24,073 bases of DNA from a virus, in IMG/VR virus record IMGVR_UViG_3300008266_001211, positions 1 to 24,073 of that record. The stretch is one strand, 5' to 3'. Within the stretch, counting starts at the first letter, position 1. Every line of letters begins with the position of its first letter. A program made the position numbers and the translations under genes. Below the pieces are notes generated by a model. That model was given only the letters and a program-made list of their open reading frames with translations. It had not been told where the DNA came from and did no database searches. This document shows positions 1-8,035 of the stretch, in pieces.

Positions 1-45
1 GGTAAAGTCAAACTAAGTAAAAATATAACTTTAGGTAGTTTCTAA
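1..45 (+). CDS. 3' end of an upstream gene (partial)
   Basis: The frame starting at base 1 is open for 14 codons and ends in TAA at 43-45. It would give the C-terminal tail GKVKLSKNITLGSF. The final A of this stop is the first A of the next gene's ATG (TAATG). The same overlap occurs at 3991 and 4500, where both partners are clear genes, so a real upstream gene is likely. Too little is present to name a product. No upstream signal can be judged because the window begins here. Confidence 0.55.
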   Translation, partial: GKVKLSKNITLGSF

Positions 46-1580
46 TGAGTACAGCTAACTCAGTAACCCCTGGAAGTGATAATACAACTGTAGTTATTCA
101 AAACTCAGAAGGACAGATAACTACAATAGTCCAACCAAATGTAAATGTTGTTGAGGTAGAATTGAGCCAAGGTCCCCCAGGCCCTCAAGGAATTCAGGGA
201 CCATCAGGATCACAAGGTTTAACAGGCCCTGAAGGTCCTATTGGCCCTACTGGTCCTTCTGGTTCACAAGGCCCATCTGGTTCACAAGGTCCTATAGGAC
301 CTGCTGGTCCTTCTGGTTCACAAGGTCCTTCTGGTTCACAGGGTCCCATAGGACCTGCTGGTCCTTCTGGTTCACAAGGTCCTTCTGGTTCAATTGGACC
401 TTCTGGTTCTCAAGGTGTTCAAGGAATAACTGGTGTTGGCTATCTCCTTTCCTCATCTACTTCTCAAACCATTTCAACTGAGGTTAAAGTTTGGACTGTT
501 AATAAAACCCCTTTAGAATCTGCTTATACTGTAGGTTCTAGAATCAGAGCCTCATACTCATCTACCCAGTATATGGAGGGTGTTATAGGATCATATATAG
601 GTAATAGTATAGGTGTAACTATTGATTATACAACAGGAGCAGGTTCAAATCTATCTCCATGGTATTTTTCAATAGCAGGTGAAAGAGGAGTCCAAGGTCC
701 TACAGGTCCTACAGGCCCTACAGGCCCTTCAGGTTCACAAGGTCCATCAGGTTCACAAGGTCCATCAGGTTCACAAGGTCCTATAGGCCCTTCAGGTTCA
801 CAAGGTCCATCAGGTTCACAAGGACCTAAAGGAGACCCAGGGACTTTAACTAACTTTACAGATCTAATTGTAACAGGATCTATTTGGGCTAGTGGATCAG
901 GTAATATAACTGCTAGTAATAATATAATAGCTAATGGTTATATAAGTTCAAGTATAATGTATAGTCCTACTGGGTCATTTAGTTATATTCAAGGTAATAG
1001 CCCCATAACTATAAAAGATGATACTACATTCCAAAATGAGTTATACGCCCCTAGACATCCTAGAGTTTTAGATTTTTATGAGATACCTGGGAGGTCAAAA
1101 AGTAAAAGTAAGGGAGGTGGATATTCATATGGACAAATTTCTGGCGTATCTAGCAGTTTTATTGCTCCTTCTAGTGGAAAAATTATTATAGAATTAGGAT
1201 CTGTATTTTTTAGTGTAGATACAATAGTTAATAATGAACAAGGTTATCTTTTTGAAAATGGAGCTTCTGATATAGTTTTAAGTACAACACAAAGTCTTTT
1301 TGGAACTTCTTCTGCTGCTAACACTGATGCCGTTGTGACCAATATCCTTAACCCACCCTCAGGAGGAAGATCTACTGTATTACTTAGAAGTAATGGGTGG
1401 GTTAATAGGTATATAGGACCTCATAAGTTATTTATTACAGATCTCACTCCAAATACTAACTACACATTTTATTATTATGTTTACGATAACAATGGAGTAA
1501 CATCACCTTCTTCCCAACGTTTAGCTGATGGAGCTGATGTACAAATAAGTAATTACATCCAAGTAACAGAAGTTCAATAA
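45..1580 (+). CDS. Collagen-like phage fibre/structural protein 1
   Basis: This 511-residue protein has two uninterrupted Gly-X-Y blocks: about 30 triplets at residues 43-132 and about 18 at 215-268, dominated by GPSGSQ and GPI. The short segment between them is non-collagenous. After the second block (ending GDPG) comes a region shared with the next gene: [46 protein letters not shown] beta-rich C-terminal domain follows, ending YIQVTEVQ. Phage collagen-like repeats form trimeric rods in fibres and virion decorations, so a trimeric adhesin or whisker is the likely role. The exact virion location is unknown. The start overlaps the upstream stop (TAATG), which suggests translational coupling. 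The next gene begins 2 bases after this stop. There is no signal peptide or membrane segment. Confidence 0.8.
   Translation: MSTANSVTPGSDNTTVVIQNSEGQITTIVQPNVNVVEVELSQGPPGPQGIQGPSGSQGLTGPEGPIGPTGPSGSQGPSGSQGPIGPAGPSGSQGPSGSQGPIGPAGPSGSQGPSGSIGPSGSQGVQGITGVGYLLSSSTSQTISTEVKVWTVNKTPLESAYTVGSRIRASYSSTQYMEGVIGSYIGNSIGVTIDYTTGAGSNLSPWYFSIAGERGVQGPTGPTGPTGPSGSQGPSGSQGPSGSQGPIGPSGSQGPSGSQGPKGDPGTLTNFTDLIVTGSIWASGSGNITASNNIIANGYISSSIMYSPTGSFSYIQGNSPITIKDDTTFQNELYAPRHPRVLDFYEIPGRSKSKSKGGGYSYGQISGVSSSFIAPSSGKIIIELGSVFFSVDTIVNNEQGYLFENGASDIVLSTTQSLFGTSSAANTDAVVTNILNPPSGGRSTVLLRSNGWVNRYIGPHKLFITDLTPNTNYTFYYYVYDNNGVTSPSSQRLADGADVQISNYIQVTEVQ
171..440 (+). repeat. Collagen-coding tandem repeat, block 1 of fibre gene 1
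   Basis: About 270 bases encode 30 consecutive Gly-X-Y triplets. At the DNA level, near-identical units of the type GGTCCTTCTGGTTCACAAGG recur in direct orientation. Such repeats can expand or contract by slippage or recombination without leaving the frame. Confidence 0.85.
687..848 (+). repeat. Collagen-coding tandem repeat, block 2 of fibre gene 1
   Basis: About 18 Gly-X-Y triplets begin [13 protein letters not shown] and continue with GPSGSQ units, ending GPKGDPG. Codon choice differs from block 1 (TCAGGT here, TCTGGT there). The two blocks therefore seem to have amplified separately rather than being a recent copy of one another. Confidence 0.8.
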
Positions 1581-1582
1581 CT

Positions 1583-2788
1583 ATGCCCCAAATAATACAA
1601 ATAACAACCCAAGGTCCACAAGGCCCTCAAGGTCCTATAGGATTAACTGGCCCTTCAGGTTCTCAAGGACCATCAGGTTCACAAGGTCCTTCAGGTTCTC
1701 AAGGACCAATAGGTCCTTCTGGTTCACAAGGCATACAAGGTGAACCTGGCCCTTCAGGTTCTCAAGGACCAATAGGTCCTTCTGGTTCACAAGGTCTACA
1801 GGGTATCCAAGGCCCTTCAGGTTCTCAAGGACCAATAGGTCCTTCTGGTTCACAAGGTCTACAGGGTATTCAAGGCCCTTCAGGTTCTCAAGGCCCACAA
1901 GGTATCCAAGGTCCTTCTGGCTCTCAAGGTTTACAAGGTATCCAAGGTCCTTCTGGCTCTCAAGGTTTACAAGGTATTCAAGGTCCTTCAGGTTCTCAAG
2001 GCCCACAAGGTATCCAAGGTCCTTCTGGTTCACAAGGTCTTAAAGGAGATCCTGGGAGTCTAACTTATTTCCAAGATCTAGTAGTTACAGGATCAATATG
2101 GGCTAGTGGTTCAAACGCTAATATAACAGCTAGTAATAATATAATAGCTAATGGTTATATATCTTCTAGTGGAACAGTTTATGGATCAACAGGTTCATTT
2201 TCTTATTTACAAGGAAATTCTCCTATAACTGTAAAAGATGACACTACATTCCAAAATAAACTTTACGCCCCACAACATCCTAGAGTTTTAGATTTTTATG
2301 AGATACCTGGAGGTTCTGCGACAAGACTTTTTGTAACAGGTTATTCTTATAATTTTATCCCTAATGTTTCTAATAGTTTTCAAGCCCCGGCTAGTGGTAA
2401 AGTTATTATAAATTTTGGAAATGTTACTACTGGTTGGTCTTCTTATACTTTTGGTGCTACCGCCGATTCCGCTCCGGGATTTTCAGCTATATTTATAAGC
2501 CAAACTGCTAGTCTTTTTGGGACAGCTAGTTTCGGATCTATTGGGGAAGATATAGCAGCCAGACTTAATTCTCCTTCAGGAGGATATATGGGAGTTCATA
2601 ATAGAAATTTTGACGTTGGTACTAGCTTTTCCAACCCTGTTAATAAACTAATTACAGGATTAACTAGTGGTAGTAATTATACTTTTTATTACTATGTTGG
2701 TAATTTAGATGGTACTACTGCTTTTGAGGACGAAGATAAAGCAACTATGACTTTACGTGACTATATTCAAGTAACAGAAGTACAATAA
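1583..2788 (+). CDS. Collagen-like phage fibre/structural protein 2 (paralogue of the preceding gene)
   Basis: This 401-residue protein has one long Gly-X-Y block of about 50 triplets at residues 11-160 ([18 protein letters not shown] units). It is followed by the same neck sequence as the gene before it: [45 protein letters not shown]. The distal C-terminal domain then diverges, but both proteins share YYYV near the end and finish YIQVTEVQ. A trimeric fibre or whisker with a variable tip is the likely role. The start lies 2 bases after the previous stop, so the pair is presumably co-translated. A minus-strand frame of 132 codons at 1635-2033 is only a shadow of the Gly-X-Y repeat. Confidence 0.8.
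   Translation: MPQIIQITTQGPQGPQGPIGLTGPSGSQGPSGSQGPSGSQGPIGPSGSQGIQGEPGPSGSQGPIGPSGSQGLQGIQGPSGSQGPIGPSGSQGLQGIQGPSGSQGPQGIQGPSGSQGLQGIQGPSGSQGLQGIQGPSGSQGPQGIQGPSGSQGLKGDPGSLTYFQDLVVTGSIWASGSNANITASNNIIANGYISSSGTVYGSTGSFSYLQGNSPITVKDDTTFQNKLYAPQHPRVLDFYEIPGGSATRLFVTGYSYNFIPNVSNSFQAPASGKVIINFGNVTTGWSSYTFGATADSAPGFSAIFISQTASLFGTASFGSIGEDIAARLNSPSGGYMGVHNRNFDVGTSFSNPVNKLITGLTSGSNYTFYYYVGNLDGTTAFEDEDKATMTLRDYIQVTEVQ
1613..2062 (+). repeat. Collagen-coding tandem repeat of fibre gene 2
   Basis: About 50 consecutive Gly-X-Y triplets are encoded by strongly repetitive DNA. Higher-order units such as GGTCCTTCTGGCTCTCAAGG followed by TTTACAAGGTATCCAAGG recur several times. The block is longer and more homogeneous than either block of the upstream paralogue, which suggests recent amplification. 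Confidence 0.85.
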
Positions 2789-2821
2789 TAACTCTGTTAT
2801 TTATTGATTTAGCCTTATTGA

Positions 2822-2829
2822 TATTTATA
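2822..2829 (+). promoter_or_regulatory. TATTTATA element upstream of the gp13-like gene
   Basis: TATTTATA sits 10 bases before the ATG at 2840, in the 51-base gap after the fibre pair, in context TTGATATTTATAACAAAA. The same 8-mer with an A-rich 3' flank recurs before eight other starts. It is a candidate phage late promoter; function is inferred from recurrence and position only. Confidence 0.5.
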
Positions 2830-2839
2830 ACAAAACATC

Positions 2840-3991
2840 ATGGCAAACACTCCTATTTGGCCTGGCTCTTCATCATTCTTCCCAGGTGATACACCTTTTG
2901 GATTTTATGATAATGACACAGATTTTCAAACAGATGCTGATAGAGTAGCTATATTTGTAGCTCGCAGGTTAGGATATCCCTTAGTAGATGTTGAATTACA
3001 AGATATCAACTTTTATGCTGCTTTTGAAGAAGCAATAACAACATATGGTAATGAAGTTTACGCCTACCAGGTAGCTCAAAATTATTTATCCTTAGAAGGA
3101 GCTTCAACAGGATCAAATTTAAATAATACTCTTGTTAGGCCTAATTTAGGTACTATAGTTAGAATTTCTGAACAATATGGTGTTGAAGCTGGAGCTGGGG
3201 GTAATGTTACTTGGAGAACTGGGAGTTTAAATTTAACTCGATATGTTCAAAAATATGATTTAAATCAATGGGCTGTTAGCCAAAGTATAGAAGCTGGGGA
3301 TTTAGAAATAAAGAGGGTTTTTTATGAGGCACTCCCTCCAATTGTAAGATATTTTGACCCTTATGCTGGTACTGGTACTGATGTTCAAGGTCTTTTACAA
3401 GCCTTTGGCTTTGGTTCATATTCACCTGGGATTAACTTTTTGTTGATGCCTATTAACTTTGACTTGCAAAAAATTCAAGCTATTGAGCTTAACGATCAAG
3501 TTAGAAAATCTAACTATAGTTTTGAATTGATAAATAACCAACTTAAAATATTCCCAGTACCTATTGAAGATAAAATTTTACACTTTGAATATATTCTAAA
3601 ATCAGATCGTAACAATCCTATAGTGTCAGGTAGTATGGGGCAGGGAAAAATAACAAATGTTTCTAATACTCCCTATGATAATCCTACATACTCTTATATA
3701 AATTCAATAGGCAGACAATGGATATTTGAATATACTTTAGCTTTATGTAAAGAAATGTTAGGTTATGTTAGAGGTAAATATTCAACTATACCTATACCTA
3801 ATTCTGAGGTGACTCTAAATCATGGAGATTTAATATCGGCTGCTACATCTGAAAAAACAGCTTTAATTGAAAGATTAAGAGCATATTTAGATGAAACCTC
3901 TAGAAGTAAATTACTAGAAAAAAGAGCACAAGAATCTGAGAACCTTCAGAAAGAATTAAGTAATGTACCATATACAATTTATATTGGCTAA
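2840..3991 (+). CDS. Neck protein, gp13-like (head completion)
   Basis: This 383-residue protein has an N-terminal pattern, IFVARRLGYPLVDVEL followed by an amphipathic helix with YAAFEEAITTYG (residues about 40-75). It resembles the start of T4-type gp13 neck proteins, which carry an RRLG-P-V-VE motif and a helical alpha segment. In T4, gp13 and gp14 close the filled head and provide the tail docking site. The following gene looks like gp14 and overlaps this stop as TAATG, which supports the call. The protein is longer than T4 gp13 (about 309 residues). It has a long charged C-terminal helix (residues about 330-375) rich in E, K and R. No membrane segment is visible. The assignment rests on remembered family patterns and order, not on an alignment. 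Confidence 0.65.
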   Translation: MANTPIWPGSSSFFPGDTPFGFYDNDTDFQTDADRVAIFVARRLGYPLVDVELQDINFYAAFEEAITTYGNEVYAYQVAQNYLSLEGASTGSNLNNTLVRPNLGTIVRISEQYGVEAGAGGNVTWRTGSLNLTRYVQKYDLNQWAVSQSIEAGDLEIKRVFYEALPPIVRYFDPYAGTGTDVQGLLQAFGFGSYSPGINFLLMPINFDLQKIQAIELNDQVRKSNYSFELINNQLKIFPVPIEDKILHFEYILKSDRNNPIVSGSMGQGKITNVSNTPYDNPTYSYINSIGRQWIFEYTLALCKEMLGYVRGKYSTIPIPNSEVTLNHGDLISAATSEKTALIERLRAYLDETSRSKLLEKRAQESENLQKELSNVPYTIYIG

Positions 3992-4500
3992 TGGCATTAT
4001 TTGGTAGACAAAGAGACATTAATCTATTTACAACTATCACTAGAGAGTTGATGGGAGATGTTATTACCCAACAATGCTCTTTTTACAAATATAGATTAGA
4101 ACAAACTATAGTTAATATATATGGTGAAGCTTCTGGGGGTAAATTCTTTGATGGGCCTGTACTATTTAATTGTTTGATTGAAAGACAAGACCAACAATTT
4201 ACAGTTGATGACTTTGGAGTAGAATACGCTAGAAATGTAGTATTTAGATTTTTAAGAGAAGATTTAATAGATGCTAGCCTAGTCCCTGAAGTGGGTGATG
4301 TTATTTTATACAATGGAGGATATTATGAGGTAGATTCTACCAATTCTAACCAATATCTTTTAGGCAAAGACCCAGACTATCCAAATGAAACTAACCCATT
4401 AAATCCAGGATTAAGCCAATTTGGTTCTAACTACTCAATAATTTGTTCAACCCACTATACCCCAGCTGATAAGTTAGGTATAGAATTAACAAGACTCTAA
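3991..4500 (+). CDS. Neck protein, gp14-like
   Basis: This 169-residue protein follows the gp13-like gene with a TAATG overlap and itself overlaps the next gene the same way at 4500. The segment DDFGVEYARNVVFRF, then PEVGDVILYNGGYYEVD and QYLLGKDP (residues about 70-130), matches the layout of gp14. There, a diagnostic 'FG.QVQDEV..S' strand is followed by 'P.EGDLIYFP....FEI' and a 'QLG' strand. gp14 forms part of the head-to-tail neck. The protein is shorter than T4 gp14 (about 256 residues), as in many marine T4-like phages. The call is inference from motif order plus context. Confidence 0.65.
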   Translation: MALFGRQRDINLFTTITRELMGDVITQQCSFYKYRLEQTIVNIYGEASGGKFFDGPVLFNCLIERQDQQFTVDDFGVEYARNVVFRFLREDLIDASLVPEVGDVILYNGGYYEVDSTNSNQYLLGKDPDYPNETNPLNPGLSQFGSNYSIICSTHYTPADKLGIELTRL

Positions 4501-5378
4501 TGGCTACTAAAGGAAGAACTCCAACCCCTAAATCTCAATATGAGATTTCAACTGGTCAAGCTAAAGAATTAAATAGAGGAAATAAAAATTCTTTTAAAGG
4601 AGATACTACTAAGCCTTTTTCTATAGAATTTAAAGATATAGATGAGTCTATAATGTATTATTTTCAAAATGTTATCAAACCTTTTGTAATACAAAATGGA
4701 CAAAGAATAGCTGTTCCTGTTATATATGGCTCACCTGAGAGATGGAAGTCTATTCAACGTGATGGATATTATAGAGATAAGGAGGGAAAGATTATGGCTC
4801 CCATAATAATGTTTAAAAGAAATTCTGTTACTCCTATTAAAGGTCAATATAATAAACTAGACGCTAATAATCCTATTAACGTAGCATATTTTCAAAAAAG
4901 ATATAATAAGCAAAATGCTTATGATAAATTTAATATCCTTAATAATAGAGTTCCTATAAATGAATTTCACGCTGTAGTTGTACCAAACCATGTAACAGTT
5001 AGTTATAGTTGTATTGTTATGACTTATTATATGGAACAACTTAATAAAATAGTTGAATCAGTTACATATGCTTCTGATTCATATTGGGGTAATCCTGAAA
5101 GATTTAAATTTAAAGCTAATATAGATTCTATAGCTACTGTTACAGAATTAACAGATGGTAAAGATAGAATAGCCAAAGCTACTTTTGATATTAGTATGAA
5201 TGGATATATTATACCTGATATTCCACAAAAAGATTTAACAGTAGATAAAAAAATATTTAGCACAGGTCAATTTGTTGTTGAAACTGAGACTGTTGTTGAT
5301 ATAAATGAGATTAATAAACGTTCCAAAAAACAGATTGATATAAAAAATCCCCAAAATACAGACACCGGGAATTTTTGA
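4500..5378 (+). CDS. Tail terminator / sheath stabiliser, gp15-like
   Basis: This 292-residue protein has a lysine- and threonine-rich N-terminus. It is followed by IMYYFQNVIKPFVIQNG, VPVIYGSPERW and later LNNRVPINEF, VSYSCIVMTYYMEQLNKIVE and ISMNGYIIPDIP. T4 gp15 shows the same succession: early helix, V-P-I-Y, then 'PRI', a helix with 'MFQIVEQI', and 'FEVNGWMYP'. In T4, gp15 caps the finished tube and sheath and binds the neck, so the position between the gp14-like gene and the sheath gene fits. Translation is probably coupled to the upstream gene by TAATG. The stop TGA lies inside an A/T-only inverted repeat (5369-5387), probably of no consequence. Confidence 0.7.
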   Translation: MATKGRTPTPKSQYEISTGQAKELNRGNKNSFKGDTTKPFSIEFKDIDESIMYYFQNVIKPFVIQNGQRIAVPVIYGSPERWKSIQRDGYYRDKEGKIMAPIIMFKRNSVTPIKGQYNKLDANNPINVAYFQKRYNKQNAYDKFNILNNRVPINEFHAVVVPNHVTVSYSCIVMTYYMEQLNKIVESVTYASDSYWGNPERFKFKANIDSIATVTELTDGKDRIAKATFDISMNGYIIPDIPQKDLTVDKKIFSTGQFVVETETVVDINEINKRSKKQIDIKNPQNTDTGNF

Positions 5379-5390
5379 AAAAAATTCTAA

Positions 5391-5398
5391 TATTTATA
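5391..5398 (+). promoter_or_regulatory. TATTTATA element, first of two before the small coiled-coil gene
   Basis: TATTTATA followed by GAAAACATAAAA lies 22 bases before the ATG at 5421. It is one of two copies in the 42-base gap after the gp15-like gene. It is the better placed of the two to act as a promoter, since the other nearly touches the start codon. Confidence 0.45.
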
Positions 5399-5410
5399 GA
5401 AAACATAAAA

Positions 5411-5418
5411 TATTTATA
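5411..5418 (+). promoter_or_regulatory. TATTTATA element, second copy, 2 bases from the start codon
   Basis: A second TATTTATA lies 20 bases after the first and ends 2 bases before the ATG at 5421. A -10-type element here would place the transcript start inside the gene. This copy is therefore either non-functional or argues that transcripts begin within the motif. Confidence 0.35.
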
Positions 5419-5420
5419 TT

Positions 5421-5672
5421 ATGAGTGAACAAATACAGTTATCCAAAGAAGAACTTGAAAATATCAAGCAGTTACAAACTACTCAACAAAATTTAATTAA
5501 CAATTTTGGACAGGTAGAATATCAATTACAAGTGTTAGAAACTCAAAAAGATAAATTAATTGAATCTTTAGCTCAATTGAGAGAAGAAGAAGTTAATTTA
5601 GGAAAATCATTGACTGAAAAGTATGGTAATGGTTCTATTGATTTAGAATCAGGACTATTCACAAAAACCTAA
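5421..5672 (+). CDS. Small coiled-coil protein of unknown function
   Basis: This 83-residue protein is nearly all helix-favouring. From about residue 8 to 65 it has heptad-like spacing of L, I and V with many Q, E and K, for example LSKEELENIKQLQTTQQNL and LQVLETQKDKLIESLAQL. Such a sequence suggests a coiled coil resembling a prefoldin-type hairpin. I do not recognise a family. It lies between the gp15-like gene and the sheath gene and is preceded by two TATTTATA elements. It could be a minor virion component or an assembly factor for the sheath. No signal peptide, cysteine or catalytic motif is visible. Confidence 0.7.
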   Translation: MSEQIQLSKEELENIKQLQTTQQNLINNFGQVEYQLQVLETQKDKLIESLAQLREEEVNLGKSLTEKYGNGSIDLESGLFTKT

Positions 5673-5696
5673 TAAGAATTAAACATATAAAACAAC

Positions 5697-7421
5697 ATGG
5701 CAGAACAAATAGTATCACCTGGTGTATTTACAAGAGAAAATGACCAGTCATTTATAACTCAACAACCGGTACAGGTAGGTGCCGCTATTGTTGGTCCTAC
5801 AGTTAAAGGACCAGTTGAAATCCCTACTGTAGTAACTTCATATAGTGATTATCAGAATAAATTTGGCACTACTTTTGTTAGTGGTAATCAAACATATTCT
5901 TATCTCACCTCAATCTCAGCTTATAACTACTTCCAAAATGGTGGTACTACTTTGTTAGTAACTAGAGTTGTTAGCCAATCCTCAGCTTGGACTTCATCTC
6001 TCAGTACACCCATAAGTAGTTCAGCTGGGGCATCTTCCCAACCGGCTTTTGTCTTAAAGACAATATCTAAAGGAGCTATAATGAATAGTAGTGGCTCTGA
6101 AAACTCAGCTGGGGTTTTAACTAATGGGACTATTGACAATGTTAGATGGGAAATTTCTCAAGCTGATACAGGATCAGGAACATTTACTCTTTTGATTAGA
6201 AGAGGAAATGATACAACTAATGATAAAGTTATTTTAGAAACATATGCTAACATCTCACTTGACCCTGAACAGGGTAATTACGTAGCTAGGGTCATTGGTG
6301 ATACTTATCAAGAAGTAGTCACAGATACTGATGGTAAAACTTATGTTGAAACTATTGGTACTTATCCTAATGCTAGTAGATATGTTTATGTATCCTCTGT
6401 AAATAACCCAACTCCTAGTTATTTTAATAGTGATGGTACAGTTAAGTCTGCTTTTACAGCTTCTATTCCTTTAGTAGCTAGTGGAACTTTTGGGGGTGCT
6501 GTAGGTACTTTAAACATTGGTGGAGCTAATTTTTATGATAAAATTAATTCTACAAATACTCAAGGATTAACAGGAGCAGCTTATACAACTGCTTTTTCAT
6601 TATTAGCTAATAAGGATGAATATTCTTATAAAGTAATAACCACTCCTGGTTTATACTATGCTGATTATACTTCTCAATTGGGTACTCTTATGACAACAGT
6701 TCAAAATAGAGGAGATGCTATAGCAGTTATTGATTTAGTAAAATATGGAGCTACTATAAATGAAACTACAACCCAAGCCGGTGCTAATAATACTAGCTAT
6801 GCCGCCGCTTATTGGCCTTGGGTTCAAATTCTAAACCCAGATACAGGTAAATTTAATTGGGTGCCAGCTTCAACCCTAATTCCTGGTGTTTATGCTGCTA
6901 ATGATACTTCAGCTGAGCCTTGGTTTGCACCCGCTGGTATCAATAGAGGAGGACTATCTCAAGTTATTAGGCCTGAAAGAAAACTCCAAAGATCAGACAG
7001 AGACACATTATATGAAAATAATGTTAACCCAATAGCCAACTTCCCAGCTACCGGCCCCGCGGTATTTGGTCAGAAAACATTGCAGAAAAGAGCTAGTGCT
7101 CTTGACAGAGTTAATGTTAGAAGATTGTTAATTGAACTTAAGAGCTTTATTGGTCAAGTAGCTAACAATTTAGTATTTGAACCAAATACAGCCGCTACAA
7201 GAAATGCCTTCTTAGCCCAAGTTAACCCATATCTTGAAAGTGTTCAGCAGAGACAAGGTGTGTATGCTTTCAAGGTTGTTATGGATGATTCAAATAATAC
7301 TCCGGATGTAATTGATAGAAATCAATTAGTTGGTCAGATTTTTATCCAACCAACCAGAACAGCTGAATTTATAGTACTTGACTTCAATGTATTACCAACA
7401 GGAGCTGAGTTCCCAGCCTAA
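5697..7421 (+). CDS. Tail sheath protein, gp18-like
   Basis: This 574-residue protein begins with the classic sheath start, SPGVFTRENDQS, then VGAAIVGPTVKGPVEIP and a SYSDYQNKFG motif (residues about 7-60), as in contractile sheath proteins. The middle is a variable beta-rich insertion. The conserved C-terminal domain includes NPIANFPATGPAVFGQKTL, ALDRVNVRRLLIELKSFI, FEPN and a terminal FIVLDFNVLPTGAEF strand. The C-terminal strands of such proteins link neighbouring subunits into the contractile lattice around the tube. The length is in the usual range (T4 gp18, 659). It lies 24 bases after the coiled-coil gene and is followed by the tube gene, the normal order. There is no Shine-Dalgarno; the leader is AAAACAAC. 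Confidence 0.95.
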   Translation: MAEQIVSPGVFTRENDQSFITQQPVQVGAAIVGPTVKGPVEIPTVVTSYSDYQNKFGTTFVSGNQTYSYLTSISAYNYFQNGGTTLLVTRVVSQSSAWTSSLSTPISSSAGASSQPAFVLKTISKGAIMNSSGSENSAGVLTNGTIDNVRWEISQADTGSGTFTLLIRRGNDTTNDKVILETYANISLDPEQGNYVARVIGDTYQEVVTDTDGKTYVETIGTYPNASRYVYVSSVNNPTPSYFNSDGTVKSAFTASIPLVASGTFGGAVGTLNIGGANFYDKINSTNTQGLTGAAYTTAFSLLANKDEYSYKVITTPGLYYADYTSQLGTLMTTVQNRGDAIAVIDLVKYGATINETTTQAGANNTSYAAAYWPWVQILNPDTGKFNWVPASTLIPGVYAANDTSAEPWFAPAGINRGGLSQVIRPERKLQRSDRDTLYENNVNPIANFPATGPAVFGQKTLQKRASALDRVNVRRLLIELKSFIGQVANNLVFEPNTAATRNAFLAQVNPYLESVQQRQGVYAFKVVMDDSNNTPDVIDRNQLVGQIFIQPTRTAEFIVLDFNVLPTGAEFPA

Positions 7422-7444
7422 TAATTAAAAACTTAGATATATAA

Positions 7445-7452
7445 TATTTATA
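7445..7452 (+). promoter_or_regulatory. TATTTATA element upstream of the tail tube gene
   Basis: The extended form ATATTTATAATAAAATA is present, with the 8-mer ending 13 bases before the ATG at 7466. The identical 17-mer recurs before 9064 and 19206. A separate promoter for the tube, the most abundant tail protein along with the sheath, would make sense. Function is inferred. Confidence 0.55.
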
Positions 7453-7465
7453 ATAAAATACAACA

Positions 7466-7951
7466 ATGGCAGTACTAGATCCAAACGAAATATTTTTCAC
7501 ACCATTTGAGCCTAAACAGCAGAATAGATTCATTATGTATATTGATGGATTCCCAAGCTATCTAGTAAAGGCTATTGGTGCTATAACAGTATCACAAGGA
7601 GCTCTTGAGCTTAATCACATCAATATTCAAAGATTTGTAAAGGGCAAAACAAAGTGGGGTACTATTCAATTCACTCTATTTGATCCTATTACACCTTCAG
7701 GTGCCCAATCAGTAATGGAATGGGTAAGATTACATCATGAATCAATCACTGGTAGAGACGGATATTCTGATTTCTATAAAAAGGATTTAACATTTGATGT
7801 TTTAGGTCCTGTAGGGGATGTTGTATCACAATGGATTATTAAAGGAGCCTTGATTACTGAATCTAATTTTGGTGAATACAATTGGGACAATGAAGGAATA
7901 ATCAATTTAACAATGACAGTTCAACCTGATTACTGTGTGTTGAATTTCTAA
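7466..7951 (+). CDS. Tail tube protein, gp19-like
   Basis: This 161-residue protein is the same length class as T4 gp19 (163). It has the recognisable features FIMYIDGFPSYLVKAIG, then a strand with LELNHINIQRFVKGKTKW, then QFTLFDPI and a late block KGALITESNFGEYNW followed by INLTMTVQPDYCVLNF. Tail tube subunits stack as hexameric rings inside the sheath and pass the DNA. The gene follows the sheath and is closed by the strong hairpin terminator at 7972-7999, so sheath and tube can be expressed at a level different from the downstream genes. Confidence 0.95.
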   Translation: MAVLDPNEIFFTPFEPKQQNRFIMYIDGFPSYLVKAIGAITVSQGALELNHINIQRFVKGKTKWGTIQFTLFDPITPSGAQSVMEWVRLHHESITGRDGYSDFYKKDLTFDVLGPVGDVVSQWIIKGALITESNFGEYNWDNEGIINLTMTVQPDYCVLNF

Positions 7952-7971
7952 TAGAAAATAATTATAGAAAG

Positions 7972-7999
7972 AGAGCGCGATTTTTCGCGCTCTTTTTTT
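7972..7999 (+). terminator. Strong intrinsic terminator after the tail tube gene
   Basis: AGAGCGCGA (7972-7980) pairs perfectly with TCGCGCTCT (7985-7993) around a TTTT loop, and a run of T follows to 7999. The G+C-rich stem stands out in this AT-rich window. It lies 20 bases after the tube stop and 9 bases before the next TATTTATA element. Confidence 0.92.
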
Positions 8000-8008
8000 A
8001 TTTTCATA

Positions 8009-8016
8009 TATTTATA
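8009..8016 (+). promoter_or_regulatory. TATTTATA element after the terminator, upstream of the tail-assembly gene
   Basis: ATATTTATAATAAACAA begins 9 bases after the terminator's T run. The 8-mer ends 19 bases before the ATG at 8036. A gene immediately downstream of a strong terminator needs a new promoter unless read-through is common. This is therefore one of the two best positional arguments that the element is a promoter. Confidence 0.6.
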
Positions 8017-8035
8017 ATAAACAAAGTTATTAAAA

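Noticed and set aside
1635-2033. 132-codon open frame on the minus strand
   Set aside because: It lies wholly inside the Gly-X-Y repeat of the second collagen-like gene. Its LENLKDL/VNLESQKDLG periodicity is just the antisense reading of that repeat.
2490-2497. Another TATTTATA, inside the second collagen-like gene
   Set aside because: It lies within coding sequence (context GCTATATTTATAAGCC) with no start codon nearby. It is likely chance, and it shows that the bare 8-mer alone is not diagnostic.
4857-5263. Two short minus-strand frames opposite the gp15-like gene
   Set aside because: They are low-complexity I/S/L-rich translations typical of antisense frames of AT-rich genes. They lack start context and conservation clues.
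5369-5387. Inverted repeat GAATTTTT-GAA-AAAAATTC as a terminator after the gp15-like gene
   Set aside because: The stem is almost only A/T, overlaps the stop codon and has no T run after it. It is probably chance in AT-rich DNA.
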